DNA from: Bog-756 sp963812525
Lineage (GTDB): Bacteria; Actinomycetota; Acidimicrobiia; Acidimicrobiales; RAAP-2
NCBI GenBank assembly: GCA_963812525.1
Contig: CAWEVL010000013.1
Coordinates: forward strand, 55,881-119,880
DNA length: 64,000 bases
Reading direction: 5' to 3'
The translations under genes and the position numbers were made by a program. The notes beneath the pieces were generated by a model. The model was not told the DNA's origin. It worked only from the letters and a program-made list of their open reading frames with translations, and searched no databases. Positions within the stretch are counted from its first letter, which is position 1. Each line of letters begins with the position of its first letter. Positions 52,827 to 61,500 of this stretch are shown one piece after another.

Positions 52827-54485
52827 ATGACGGTGCGTCAGATTGAGGGGGAGTTCGAGACGGTCACCGGGGTGCTGCGGGCCGCGGCGACGGTCAACGG
52901 CGACGTCGAGGCGTACGTGGAGCCGGCCACCGACGGGTCGCCGCGGCGTTCGCTGACGTTCGCCCAGTGGGACCGGGCCGCCGACGGCGTGGCCGGGCTG
53001 CTGGTCGAGCACGGGGTCGTCAAGGGTTCGGTGGTGTGCCTCCTCCTCCCGAGCTCCATCGACTACATGGTCGCTTACGCGGCGGCCGCCCGGCTGGGCG
53101 CGGTCACCTCGGGGATCAACCTCCGGCTCGGTGACCGGGAGGTCCGTTCCATCCTCGAGCGCACCCTCCCCGCGGTGACGGTGGTCGAGGACGGCGCCGT
53201 AGCGTCCGACCGCGGACCCACCGGGGCCGTCCTCCGGCGGTCCCGGCTGCGGGAGGCCGTCACCGGACCGGCCCCCGGCACCTGGCCCACCCTCGACCGG
53301 AGCGACCCGGTGGCGGTGGTGTGGACCAGCGGCACCACCGGGCTGCCCAAGGGGGCCGTGTTCGATCACACCGGCCTGGCCGCGGTGGCTGACGGCACCG
53401 ACGTGCTGTCCGAGCCGGGTGACCGCCGGCTGTCGCCCCTGCCCTTCGCCCACGTGGGGTCCATGACCCGGCCGTGGGACGAGATCGCCAACGGGATCAC
53501 CACCGTCATCACCCCCACCCCCTGGCGCGCCGGGGACACCATCAGGATCATGGCCGAGGAGCGGATCACCGTCGCCCAGGGGGTCCCGACCCAGTGGGCG
53601 TTGGTCCTGGCCCACCCTGACCTCGACGCTGCCGACCTCTCGTCGTTGCGGATCGCCGGCACCGGGGCGTCCCGGGTGCCCTCGGAGCTGGTGGCCGCCC
53701 TGCGTCAGCGCCTCGGCGTCCCCGTGGTGGTCCGCTACACCTCGACCGAGGCCTCGCTGGGAACCGGCACGGTGCCCGGTGACCCGGACGAGACGGTGGC
53801 CTCCACGGTGGGTCGGCCGGTCCCGGGAGTGCTCATGGCCATCGCCGACGACACCGGCCGCCTGCGCCGGGTCGGGGAGGTCGGTCGGGTCCGGCTGCGC
53901 TCCGGGGCGGTCATGCGCGGGTACTGGGGCGGGCCCACCACCGGACCGGGTGCCGCGGGCGTGGTCTACGACCGCCCGGCCACCGATGCGGTGCTGTCCG
54001 AGGACGGGTGGCTCACCACCGGGGATTTCGGCTACACCGACCCGAAGGGCTGCCTCCACCTGGTGGGACGGGCCAACGAGCTGTACATCCGCGGCGGGTA
54101 CAACGTGTACCCGGCCGAGGTGGAGGGCGCGCTCAGCGGACATCCCGACGTGGCCCAGGTGGCGGTGGTCGGGGCTCCCGACCCCGTCCTGGGCGAGATC
54201 GGCGTGGCCTTCGTGGTGCTGGCGGCCGGGACGCAGCCGGATGAGGGCCTCCTGCTGGCCGGGCTCCGCGACCGGGCCCGGGCGTCTCTGGCCGACTACA
54301 AGGCCCCCGACCGGGTGGTGGTGGTGGACAGCCTGCCGCTCACCTCCATGATGAAGGTCGACAAGCGGTCCCTGGCTGATCGGGCCGAGGCGGCCGCCCG
54401 AGTGCCACCGGCACCCGACCGAGGCAGCTACGACCGCCAACCATCTGACCGACGACGACCTGCGAACGGAGCGCGCGCCTCATGA
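52827..54485 (+). CDS. AMP-dependent acyl-CoA synthetase
   Basis: 552 residues from ATG 52827. VWTSGTTGLPKGAVFDHTG (ATP loop), SPLPFAHVGSMTRPWDEIANGITT, IAGTGASRVPSELV, YTSTEASLGTGTVPGD, GWLTTGDFGYTDPKGCLHLVGRANELYIRGGYNVYPAEVEGAL, ending SMMKVDKRSLADRA, where the catalytic Lys stands in a shorter motif. TTACAGT lies 12 bases before the ATG, suggesting a leaderless promoter. Substrate is probably a branched or cyclic acid of the steroid pathway (inference). Confidence 0.88.
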   Translation: MTVRQIEGEFETVTGVLRAAATVNGDVEAYVEPATDGSPRRSLTFAQWDRAADGVAGLLVEHGVVKGSVVCLLLPSSIDYMVAYAAAARLGAVTSGINLRLGDREVRSILERTLPAVTVVEDGAVASDRGPTGAVLRRSRLREAVTGPAPGTWPTLDRSDPVAVVWTSGTTGLPKGAVFDHTGLAAVADGTDVLSEPGDRRLSPLPFAHVGSMTRPWDEIANGITTVITPTPWRAGDTIRIMAEERITVAQGVPTQWALVLAHPDLDAADLSSLRIAGTGASRVPSELVAALRQRLGVPVVVRYTSTEASLGTGTVPGDPDETVASTVGRPVPGVLMAIADDTGRLRRVGEVGRVRLRSGAVMRGYWGGPTTGPGAAGVVYDRPATDAVLSEDGWLTTGDFGYTDPKGCLHLVGRANELYIRGGYNVYPAEVEGALSGHPDVAQVAVVGAPDPVLGEIGVAFVVLAAGTQPDEGLLLAGLRDRARASLADYKAPDRVVVVDSLPLTSMMKVDKRSLADRAEAAARVPPAPDRGSYDRQPSDRRRPANGARAS

Positions 54486-54594
54486 CCGGACGATCGACAC
54501 CCGCCGTGCGGGGTGACACCGACGACCCCATCCGGATCGGAGCCGGGCCCGGCACCGATCGCGCCGCCGGCCGGCCGGGGCCGGTCCCGGCGTC

Positions 54595-56195
54595 ATGACC
54601 GAATTCATCGCCGAGCTGGCGTCCCGCACCGCGGCCCGGGGCTGGGTGGGGGGGCCCAGCCTGTGGGAGCTGATCGTACGGCGGGCCGACGCCACCCCGG
54701 ACGCCGTGCTGGCCCACGAGGACACAGGGGCCGAGCTGACCTTCGCCCAGTACCGTGACGCCTGCCTCCGGGCCGCCGCCGGGCTCCACGCCGACCACGG
54801 GGTCGGCGCCGGCACCGGGGTCAGCTGGGAGCTCCCCACGTGGAACCAGTCCCTGGTGCTGGTGGGGGCGCTGGCTCGCCTGGGGGCTCGGCAGAACCCC
54901 CTCATCCCCATCTACCGGGGCCGCGAGGTGGGCTTCATCACCGAGCAGAGCGAGGCGAGACTGCTCATCGTGCCCACCGTCTACCGGGGCTTCGACTTCG
55001 AGGCCATGGCCAGGGAGATCGCCGCCGGGCGGATGGGGCTGTCCGTGCTGGTGGTCGACCGCCACCTGCCCGACGGCGACCCGGCCGGCCTGCCCGAGGT
55101 GGATCCGCCCCCGTCGACGGCGGCCGAGGCCCCGGTCCGCTGGCTGTTCTACACCTCGGGCACCACCGCCGACCCCAAGGGCGCCCCCCACACCGATCTC
55201 ACGGTGATGGCCTCGGCCCTGGCCATGGCCGAGTGCCTCGACATCCGCCCCGACGACGTGTCGGCCCTCATCTTCCCGTTCACCCACATCGGGGGCATCG
55301 GCTGGCTGATGGCGGCCCTGTTCACCGGGTGCCGCCTCCTCACCACCGAGGCCTTCGACCCGGGCACCACCCCGGAGTTCCTGGCCGCCCACGACGTGAC
55401 CCTGGCCGGCTCGGGCACACCGTTCCACCTGGCCTACCTGGCCGCCCAGCGGGCCAAGGGGGGGACAGCATCTTCCCGCACATCCGTTCCTATCCCGGAG
55501 GGGGCGCGCCCAAACCGCCCCAGCTCCACCACGACCTGAAGCGCGAAGTGGGCGGGGTGGGGATCGTCTCGGGCTACGGACTGACCGAGGCCCCCATCGT
55601 GGTCATGGCCACCACCCACGATCCCGACCAGAAGCTGGCCGACACCGAGGGGCGTCCCACTCCCGGGGTCGACCTCATCGTGGTCGGCCTGGACGGCCGC
55701 CGGGCCGGGCCGGGGGCGGAGGGGGAGATCCGGCTGAAAGGGCCCCAGGTGATCCGGGGCTACCTCGACCCCTCCCTCGACGCGGACGCCTTCGACGAGG
55801 ACGGGTATTTCCGGAGCGGCGACCTGGGCATCGTGGACGCCGACGGCTACGTGACCATCACCGGACGACTGAAGGACGTGATCATCCGGCACGGCGAGAA
55901 CATCTCGGCCAAGGAGGTCGAGGACCTCCTCTACAGCCACCCGGCCGTGGCTGACGTGGCCGTGATCGGCCTGCCCGATCCGAAGACCGGCGAGCGGGCC
56001 TGTGCCGTGGTGTCGCTGAACGAAGGCCGGTCCCTGCCGTTCGACGGGATGGTGGCCTACCTGAAGGAGCAGGGACTGCGGGCCCAGGCCATCCCCGAGC
56101 AGTTGGAGGTGGTCGAACTGGTGCCCCGCAACCCGGCCGGCAAGATCCTGAAGCACAACCTGCGTGAGCAGTTCGCGCCGGCCCCGCCGACGTGA
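54595..56195 (+). CDS. AMP-dependent acyl-CoA synthetase (one frameshift)
   Basis: About 534 residues when repaired. The first frame has SLWELIVRRADATPDAV, WELPTWNQSLVLVGALARLGARQNPLIPIYRGREVGFI and YTSGTTADPKGAPHT. After a shift at a run of seven G (about 55457-55464) the second frame gives VSGYGLTEAP, GEIRLKGPQVIRGYLDP, FRSGDLGIVDADGYVTITGRLKDVIIRHGENISAKEVEDLL and the catalytic Lys in NPAGKILKHNLREQ. The sequence is like cyclohexanecarboxylate/steroid-acid CoA ligases. One base is missing (length 2 mod 3). Confidence 0.87.
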
Positions 56196-56232
56196 TGCCG
56201 TCGACCGAGGCGTCCGAGAACAGGAGACAGCG

Positions 56233-57063
56233 ATGAGCCCCATCAAGCGGGTGACCCTGGGTCAGGGGGGCACTGAGCACGACGCCGCCGACGCCGCCAT
56301 CAGCTCGTTCACCGGGCACCGGTTCGCCGAGCGGGTGGCCGTGGTCACCGGGGCCGGCTCGGGGATCGGTCGGGCGGTGGCCGTCCGACTGGCCCGGGAG
56401 GGGGCCCGTGTGGCGGCGCTCGACGTGGACGAGCAGAACGTGGTCGCCACCGTTGCGGCGATCACCGACGGCGGGGGCACGGCCTCCGCCCACCGGTGCG
56501 ACGTGACCTCGGAGTCCTCGGTGGCCGAGACGGTGGCTGCGCTGTCCGAACGGCTCGGCCCCCCCCGGGTCGTGTGCAACGTGGCCGGAATCGGAGGCTT
56601 CTACCACTCGGCCGACATGCCCCTCGACCGCTGGAACGCCATCCTGGCCGTGAACCTCACCGGGCCCTTCCTGGTGTGCCGGGCCGCCCTTCCCAGCCTG
56701 TTGGAACACGGGGGCTCGATCGTCAACGTGGCGTCCAACACCGCCCTCATGGGGCAGGCCTACTCGGCCGCCTACTGCGCCTCCAAGGCCGGCCTGCTCA
56801 TGTTCTCCAAGGCGCTGGCCGCCGAGTACCTGTCCCGCGGGGTACGGGTCAACGTGGTGGCACCCGGTGGCGTCGACACCCCTCTCATCGGGACCTTCGA
56901 GCTCCCCGAGGGGGCAGACGTCAAGGAGCTGACCAAGATCATGACGCCGATGGGGTTCTCCACCCCGGCCGAGATCGCCGCCTCCGTGGCCTTCCTGGCG
57001 TCGGACGAGTCCTCGTACACCACCGGGGCGGTGCTGTCGGTCGACGGGGGACTGACCATCTGA
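56233..57063 (+). CDS. Short-chain dehydrogenase/reductase
   Basis: 276 residues. VAVVTGAGSGIGRAVAVRLAREGA (T-G-x3-G-x-G), LDVDEQNV (Asp after strand 2, NAD preference), CNVAGIGGFYHSADMP, VNVASNTALMGQAYSAAYCASKAGLLMFSKALAAEY (Ser, Y-x-x-x-K) and APGGVDTPLI. The C-terminus FLASDESSYTTGAVLSVDGGLTI is classical. ATG 56233 behind CAGGAGACAG. Probably a hydroxyacyl or hydroxysteroid dehydrogenase of the surrounding catabolic cluster. Confidence 0.9.
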   Translation: MSPIKRVTLGQGGTEHDAADAAISSFTGHRFAERVAVVTGAGSGIGRAVAVRLAREGARVAALDVDEQNVVATVAAITDGGGTASAHRCDVTSESSVAETVAALSERLGPPRVVCNVAGIGGFYHSADMPLDRWNAILAVNLTGPFLVCRAALPSLLEHGGSIVNVASNTALMGQAYSAAYCASKAGLLMFSKALAAEYLSRGVRVNVVAPGGVDTPLIGTFELPEGADVKELTKIMTPMGFSTPAEIAASVAFLASDESSYTTGAVLSVDGGLTI

Positions 57064-57181
57064 CCCACCGGATCCCGACGAGCGTCGACCCACCCGACCC
57101 CGGCCGAGGAGTCGTCAGTCGACGTGACACACTATCGAAACGGTGGGAGTCCACACCCGCACGGCCCGGACGAGGAGCTCG

Positions 57182-58381
57182 ATGACCGAGACACCGGTGG
57201 AAGACTGGGGCACCGACTTCGACGTACTCGACCCCGGCTACGTGGCCGACCCCTACGGCATCTGGGACCGGCTGCGCGAGATCTGTCCGGTGGCCCACAC
57301 CCAACGGCGGGGGAGCACCTGGCTGCCCACCCGGTACCAGGATGTGGTGGACCTGGCGCACGACGTCGAGCACTTCAGCTCCACCGAGATCGCCGTCATC
57401 CCCTTTCCGGGCGAACGGCCCGACGAGCCGGTCCTGCTCTACGGGCTGCCGCCCATCTCGGCCGACCCGCCCCTCCACACCTGGACCCGCCGCCTGCTGC
57501 TCCCGTGGTTCTCCCACAAGCGGGTCGACGGCTACGAACCCATGACCCGTGCCCTGTGCGCCGAGCTGGTGGACGGGTTGGTGGCCCACGGGTCGGCCGA
57601 CGCCGCCCGCGACTACGCCCAGCAGATCCCGGTCCGGGTCATCGCCCGGATCCTCGGGGTGCCCGACTCCCTGTCGGACTCCTTCACCGGGTGGGTACGT
57701 GACGTCCTCGAGTTCGCCGACGACCCGGTCCGGCGGGCACGCGGCGTCAACGGTCTCATCGAATTCTTCGTCGAGGAGGTGGGCCGCCGCCAGACCGAGC
57801 CGGGCGACGACCTGCTCAGCGACCTGCTGCACTCCGAGTTCGACGGCCAGCCGGTGGACCAGCGACTGGTGCTGGGCGTGGCGGCGTTGGTGCTCATCGC
57901 CGGGGTGGACACCACCTGGAGCGCCATCGGGTCCTCCCTGTGGCACCTGGCCACCCACCCCGAGGACCGTGAACGGCTGGCCGCCGGCCCCGAGGCCGTG
58001 CCCCTGGCCGTCGAGGAGCTGCTGCGGGCCTACTCCCCGGTGACGATGGCCCGGGTGGTGACCGAGGACATTCAGTTCGGCGGCTGCCCCATGCGGGCCG
58101 GGGACAAGGTACTCATGAACTTCCCGGCCGCCAACCGAGACCCCGAGGCCTTCGAGGACGCCGACCGGGTGGTGCTCGACCGTGAGCTCAACCGCCACGT
58201 GGCCTTCGGATCGGGGATCCACCGGTGCGCCGGCTCCAATCTGGCCCGCATGGAGCTGCGCGTGGCCCTGGAGGAGTGGCTGTCCCGTATCCCGAGCTTC
58301 CGCCTGGCCGAGGGAGCGGAGGTGACCTGGGCCGGCGGGCAGGTCCGGGGTCCGCGGCAGCTTCCGGTGGTGTTCCCGTGA
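57182..58381 (+). CDS. Cytochrome P450
   Basis: 399 residues. I-helix LIAGVDTTWSAIGSSLWHLA (A-G-x-D-T-T), K-helix E-E-L-L-R (E-x-x-R), haem loop FGSGIHRCAGSNLARME with Cys349 as thiolate ligand. The early ADPPLHTWTRRLLLPWFS is the C-helix WxxxR-type segment. It is a soluble class I P450 needing a ferredoxin, and that ferredoxin gene overlaps its stop. It does not match CYP125/CYP142 closely, so the substrate (terpenoid, steroid side chain or other) is open. Confidence 0.93.
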   Translation: MTETPVEDWGTDFDVLDPGYVADPYGIWDRLREICPVAHTQRRGSTWLPTRYQDVVDLAHDVEHFSSTEIAVIPFPGERPDEPVLLYGLPPISADPPLHTWTRRLLLPWFSHKRVDGYEPMTRALCAELVDGLVAHGSADAARDYAQQIPVRVIARILGVPDSLSDSFTGWVRDVLEFADDPVRRARGVNGLIEFFVEEVGRRQTEPGDDLLSDLLHSEFDGQPVDQRLVLGVAALVLIAGVDTTWSAIGSSLWHLATHPEDRERLAAGPEAVPLAVEELLRAYSPVTMARVVTEDIQFGGCPMRAGDKVLMNFPAANRDPEAFEDADRVVLDRELNRHVAFGSGIHRCAGSNLARMELRVALEEWLSRIPSFRLAEGAEVTWAGGQVRGPRQLPVVFP

Positions 58382-58575
58382 GGATCCGGGTCGACCCCGA
58401 CAAGTGCCAGGGCCACGCCCGCTGCTACGGACTGGCCCCCCAACTCTTCGAGGTGGACGACTACGGCCTCTCGTCGGTGGTGGGGGACGGGACGGTTCCC
58501 CCCGAACTGGAGGACAGGGCCCGCCTGGCCATCGCCAACTGCCCCGAGTACGCCGTCGAGGAGATCGACCCCTGA
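58378..58575 (+). CDS. 3Fe-4S ferredoxin, P450 redox partner
   Basis: 65 residues. C10-Q-G-H-A-R-C16 and C55-P-E-Y-A provide three cysteines with His in the middle of the first motif, the pattern of single-cluster [3Fe-4S] ferredoxins that serve actinobacterial P450s. GTG 58378 overlaps the P450 stop (GTGA). It passes electrons from a reductase; the FAD reductase at 29989-31224 is a candidate. Confidence 0.93.
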   Translation: MRIRVDPDKCQGHARCYGLAPQLFEVDDYGLSSVVGDGTVPPELEDRARLAIANCPEYAVEEIDP

Positions 58576-58606
58576 CCGGGTCCGGTCAGGACGCCGGGTC
58601 CCGGGA

Positions 58607-59815
58607 TCAGGACAGCCGCTCGACGATCATGGCCATGCCCTGGCCGCCGCCCACGCACATCGACTCGAGCCCGAAGGTCTTGTCGGTGTCGTCGAGGGCG
58701 TTGAGCAGCGTGGTCATGATGCGGGCGCCGGTCTGACCGAACGGGTGGCCGAGGGCGATGGCCCCGCCCTTCACGTTCAGCTTGTCGTAGCTGATCCCGA
58801 GCTCCCGGGCCGAGGGCACCACCTGGGCGGCGAAGGCCTCGTTGATCTCGACCAGGTCGATGTCGTCGATGGTCATGTCGGCCCGGCCCAGCACCTGGCG
58901 GATGGCCTCGACCGGACCGAGGCCCATGATCTCGGGGTTGAGTCCGGTGACCCCGCTGGCCACGATGCGGGCGAGCGGGGTGATGCCCAGCTGGCGGGCC
59001 TTGGTGTCGCTCATCACGATGACGGCGGCGGCCCCGTCGTTGAGGGGGCAGGCGTTGCCGGCGGTGATGGTGCCGCCCTCGCGGAAGACCGGCTTGAGGC
59101 CGGCCAGTCCCTCGAGGGTGGTGCCGGGCCGGGGGCCGTCGTCCTGGGTCACGACGTCGCCGTTCGGCGTGGTGACCGGGATGATCTCCCGCTCGAAGAA
59201 GCCGGCCTCCTGGGCGGCCACCGCCCGCGTCTGCGACTGGACGGCGAACTCGTCCTGGTCCTGTCGGGTCACTCCCTTGAACTCGGCCACGTTCTCCGCC
59301 GTCTGGCCCATGGCGATGTACACGTCGGGGAAGGCGCCCTCGAGCGGGGTCCACGGGTCGCCGGCCGCCGGGGTCCGGGCCGCCGTCCGGGCCTCGGCAT
59401 CGCCGAAGAGGGGATTGTGGGGCCCGGTGTCGGCGGCTCCGTTGCGGTAGCGGCTCACCGTCTCGACACCGGCGGCGACAAAGACGTCACCCTCGCCGGC
59501 CCGGATGGCGTGGGCGGCCATGCGGATGGTCTGCAGCGAGGAGGAGCAGTAGCGGTTGACGGTGACGCCGGGCACATCGGGCAGTCCGGCCAGGAGGGCA
59601 GCCACCCGGCCGACGTTGTAGCCGGCTTCGCCGCCCGGCTGTCCGGAACCCATGATCACGTCCTCGACGGACCGGGGGTCGAGCTCGGGCACCTTGGCCA
59701 GCACTTCGCGGATGACCAGGGCGGCCAGGTCGTCGGGTCGGCAGTCCACGAGCGATCCCTTGTTGGCCCGTCCGATCGGGGTCCGGCCGGTGGCGACGAT
59801 GACAGCTTCGGGCAT
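58607..59815 (-). CDS. Thiolase (acetyl-CoA acetyltransferase family)
   Basis: 402 residues. The acylated Cys90 lies in VNRYCSSSLQT; NEAFAAQV, GHPFGQTGAR (His357) and CVGGGQGMA (Cys387) complete the active site. EAVIVATGRTPIGRANKGSL opens it. It cleaves a 3-ketoacyl-CoA, a step needed in each steroid side-chain or ring beta-oxidation turn. It is divergent from the FadE29-like gene across a 420-base region with two palindromic operators. Confidence 0.92.
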   Translation of the reverse strand: MPEAVIVATGRTPIGRANKGSLVDCRPDDLAALVIREVLAKVPELDPRSVEDVIMGSGQPGGEAGYNVGRVAALLAGLPDVPGVTVNRYCSSSLQTIRMAAHAIRAGEGDVFVAAGVETVSRYRNGAADTGPHNPLFGDAEARTAARTPAAGDPWTPLEGAFPDVYIAMGQTAENVAEFKGVTRQDQDEFAVQSQTRAVAAQEAGFFEREIIPVTTPNGDVVTQDDGPRPGTTLEGLAGLKPVFREGGTITAGNACPLNDGAAAVIVMSDTKARQLGITPLARIVASGVTGLNPEIMGLGPVEAIRQVLGRADMTIDDIDLVEINEAFAAQVVPSARELGISYDKLNVKGGAIALGHPFGQTGARIMTTLLNALDDTDKTFGLESMCVGGGQGMAMIVERLS

Positions 59816-59923
59816 GTGGTGCTCCTCGGGACTCGGCGGCGGTGCCGCTCGGTGGTGGATTTGACGGTGACGGATGCCGACGGGGACGACGGTGACGGCG
59901 GGCGGTCCGGGCCACCCCAGAAC

Positions 59924-59937
59924 TTACCGGACGGTAA
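59924..59937. promoter_or_regulatory. TetR-type operator TTACCGGACGGTAA
   Basis: Perfect 6-bp arms TTACCG and CGGTAA around GA, with further partial symmetry outside. It lies 109 bases upstream of the thiolase start. The layout is typical for TetR-family repressors of fatty-acid or steroid genes. Confidence 0.55.
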
Positions 59938-60043
59938 CTCTAGTGGCATCCGAGTCCGGTCCTGCCGACACCGCCCGCGGGCAGGATAGTGGTCCGGACG
60001 ATCCACCGTGCCCCCGGCCGGTGGCGCCGGACGCCCGGTCGAA

Positions 60044-60057
60044 TGTAACGTGTTCTA
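60044..60057. promoter_or_regulatory. KstR-consensus operator
   Basis: TGTAACGTGTTCTA fits the published KstR motif TnnAACnnGTTnnA at every fixed position, on both strands. It lies 182 bases upstream of the FadE29-like start and 229 bases from the thiolase start. Confidence 0.7.
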
Positions 60058-60238
60058 GTCGTCGGGATCCATCGTCATCGAGGCCCGACGGTGCACGGTC
60101 GCACCCGGGACGGTGGGGCACCGGCCACCGGAGGATGCCGGTGCGTCGACGTGCTGTGGCAAGTCCTACAGTGCAACAGCCGGTCTCCGTGACGCCCGTC
60201 GCGGTCGCTACCGGACCGGCGCGATCGGGAGGGACCTC

Positions 60239-61414
60239 ATGGAGATCGGCTACACCGAGGAGCACCAGGCGCTGCGGAACCGCCTCCGCGAGTACTACGC
60301 CAATCTGCTCACCCCCGAGGTCGAGGCCCAGCTGGCCGACAGCCACGGGATCGGCCCCCACATGCGTCGCGTGGTCAAGCAGATGGCCGCCGACGGCTGG
60401 CTGGGCATCGGGTGGCCCCAGGAGTACGGCGGCCAGGGCCTGGGGCCCATCGAGCAGTACATCTTCTTCGACGAGTCCATGCGGGCCGGGGCACCGGTGC
60501 CCATGCTGACCATCAACACGGTCGGACCGACCATCATGGACTTCGGGACCCCGGAGCAGAAGCGTTTCTTCCTCCCCAAGATCCTGGCCGGTGACATCCA
60601 CTTCTGCATCGGCTACACCGAGCCGGAGTCGGGGACCGACCTGGCCTCGCTGCAGACCCGGGCGGTGCGGGACGGCGACGAGTACGTCATCAACGGGCAG
60701 AAGATCTACACCTCGCTGGCCGGGGGCGCCGACTACATCTGGCTGGCCACCCGCACCGATCCCGAGGCGCCCAAGCACAAGGGCATCTCCATGTTCATCG
60801 TGCCCATGGACACGCCGGGCATCAAGGTCGTCCCCATGCACCTGCTGGGCGACCACAACATCAACTACACCTTCTACGAGGATGTGCGGGTGCCGGCGGC
60901 CAACCTGGTCGGCGCCGAGAACCAGGGCTGGACCCTCATCACCAACCAGCTCAACCACGAGCGGGTCACCCTGTGCTCGTCGGGCATCGTGGAGCGGGCC
61001 CTTGACGACGTTCGGTCCTGGGCCCAGAACACCAAGCTGGCCGACGGACGGCGGGTCATCGACCAGGAGTGGGTGCAGGTCCACCTGGCCCGGGTCTACG
61101 CCCGGCTGGAGTTCCTCAAGCTCATCAACTGGAAGGTGGCGTGGACCGCCACCCAGGGCCATCTCGACGTGGCCGATGCCTCCACCATCAAGGTCTTCGG
61201 CACCGAGTTCTACATGGAGGCCTTCAAGCTGCTGCTGGAGGTGGTGGGCCAGGCCGGCTACCTCACCCGGGGCACCCCCGACGTCGTGCTGGCCGGACGG
61301 CTGGAGATGTACGCCCGCAGCCTGGTCATCCTGACCTTCGGCGGTGGGACCAACGAGATCCAGCGGGACCTCATCGCCATCTTCGGGATGGGTCTTCCCC
61401 GGTCCCTGCGCTAG
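60239..61414 (+). CDS. Acyl-CoA dehydrogenase, FadE29/ChsE2-like
   Basis: 391 residues from ATG 60239 behind GGGAGGGA. LREYYANLLTPEVEAQL, IGWPQEYGGQGLGPIEQYIFFDE, FCIGYTEPESGTDLASLQTRAVRDGDEYVINGQKIYTS, ADYIWLATRTDPEAPKHKGISMFIV and LVITFGGGTNEIQRDLIAIFG (in part LVILTFGG) parallel FadE29 (ChsE2) of M. tuberculosis. Such enzymes work only as a heterotetramer with a FadE28-type partner, which is the next gene. They desaturate the three-carbon steroid side-chain CoA thioester. Confidence 0.87.
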   Translation: MEIGYTEEHQALRNRLREYYANLLTPEVEAQLADSHGIGPHMRRVVKQMAADGWLGIGWPQEYGGQGLGPIEQYIFFDESMRAGAPVPMLTINTVGPTIMDFGTPEQKRFFLPKILAGDIHFCIGYTEPESGTDLASLQTRAVRDGDEYVINGQKIYTSLAGGADYIWLATRTDPEAPKHKGISMFIVPMDTPGIKVVPMHLLGDHNINYTFYEDVRVPAANLVGAENQGWTLITNQLNHERVTLCSSGIVERALDDVRSWAQNTKLADGRRVIDQEWVQVHLARVYARLEFLKLINWKVAWTATQGHLDVADASTIKVFGTEFYMEAFKLLLEVVGQAGYLTRGTPDVVLAGRLEMYARSLVILTFGGGTNEIQRDLIAIFGMGLPRSLR

Positions 61415-61500
61415 CCGCACCCACCGCACCGTCGGCCCGGACGCCGACCTTCCCCAACGACCACCGCACCGAGACAGAAGACAGAACAGGACACGCAATC

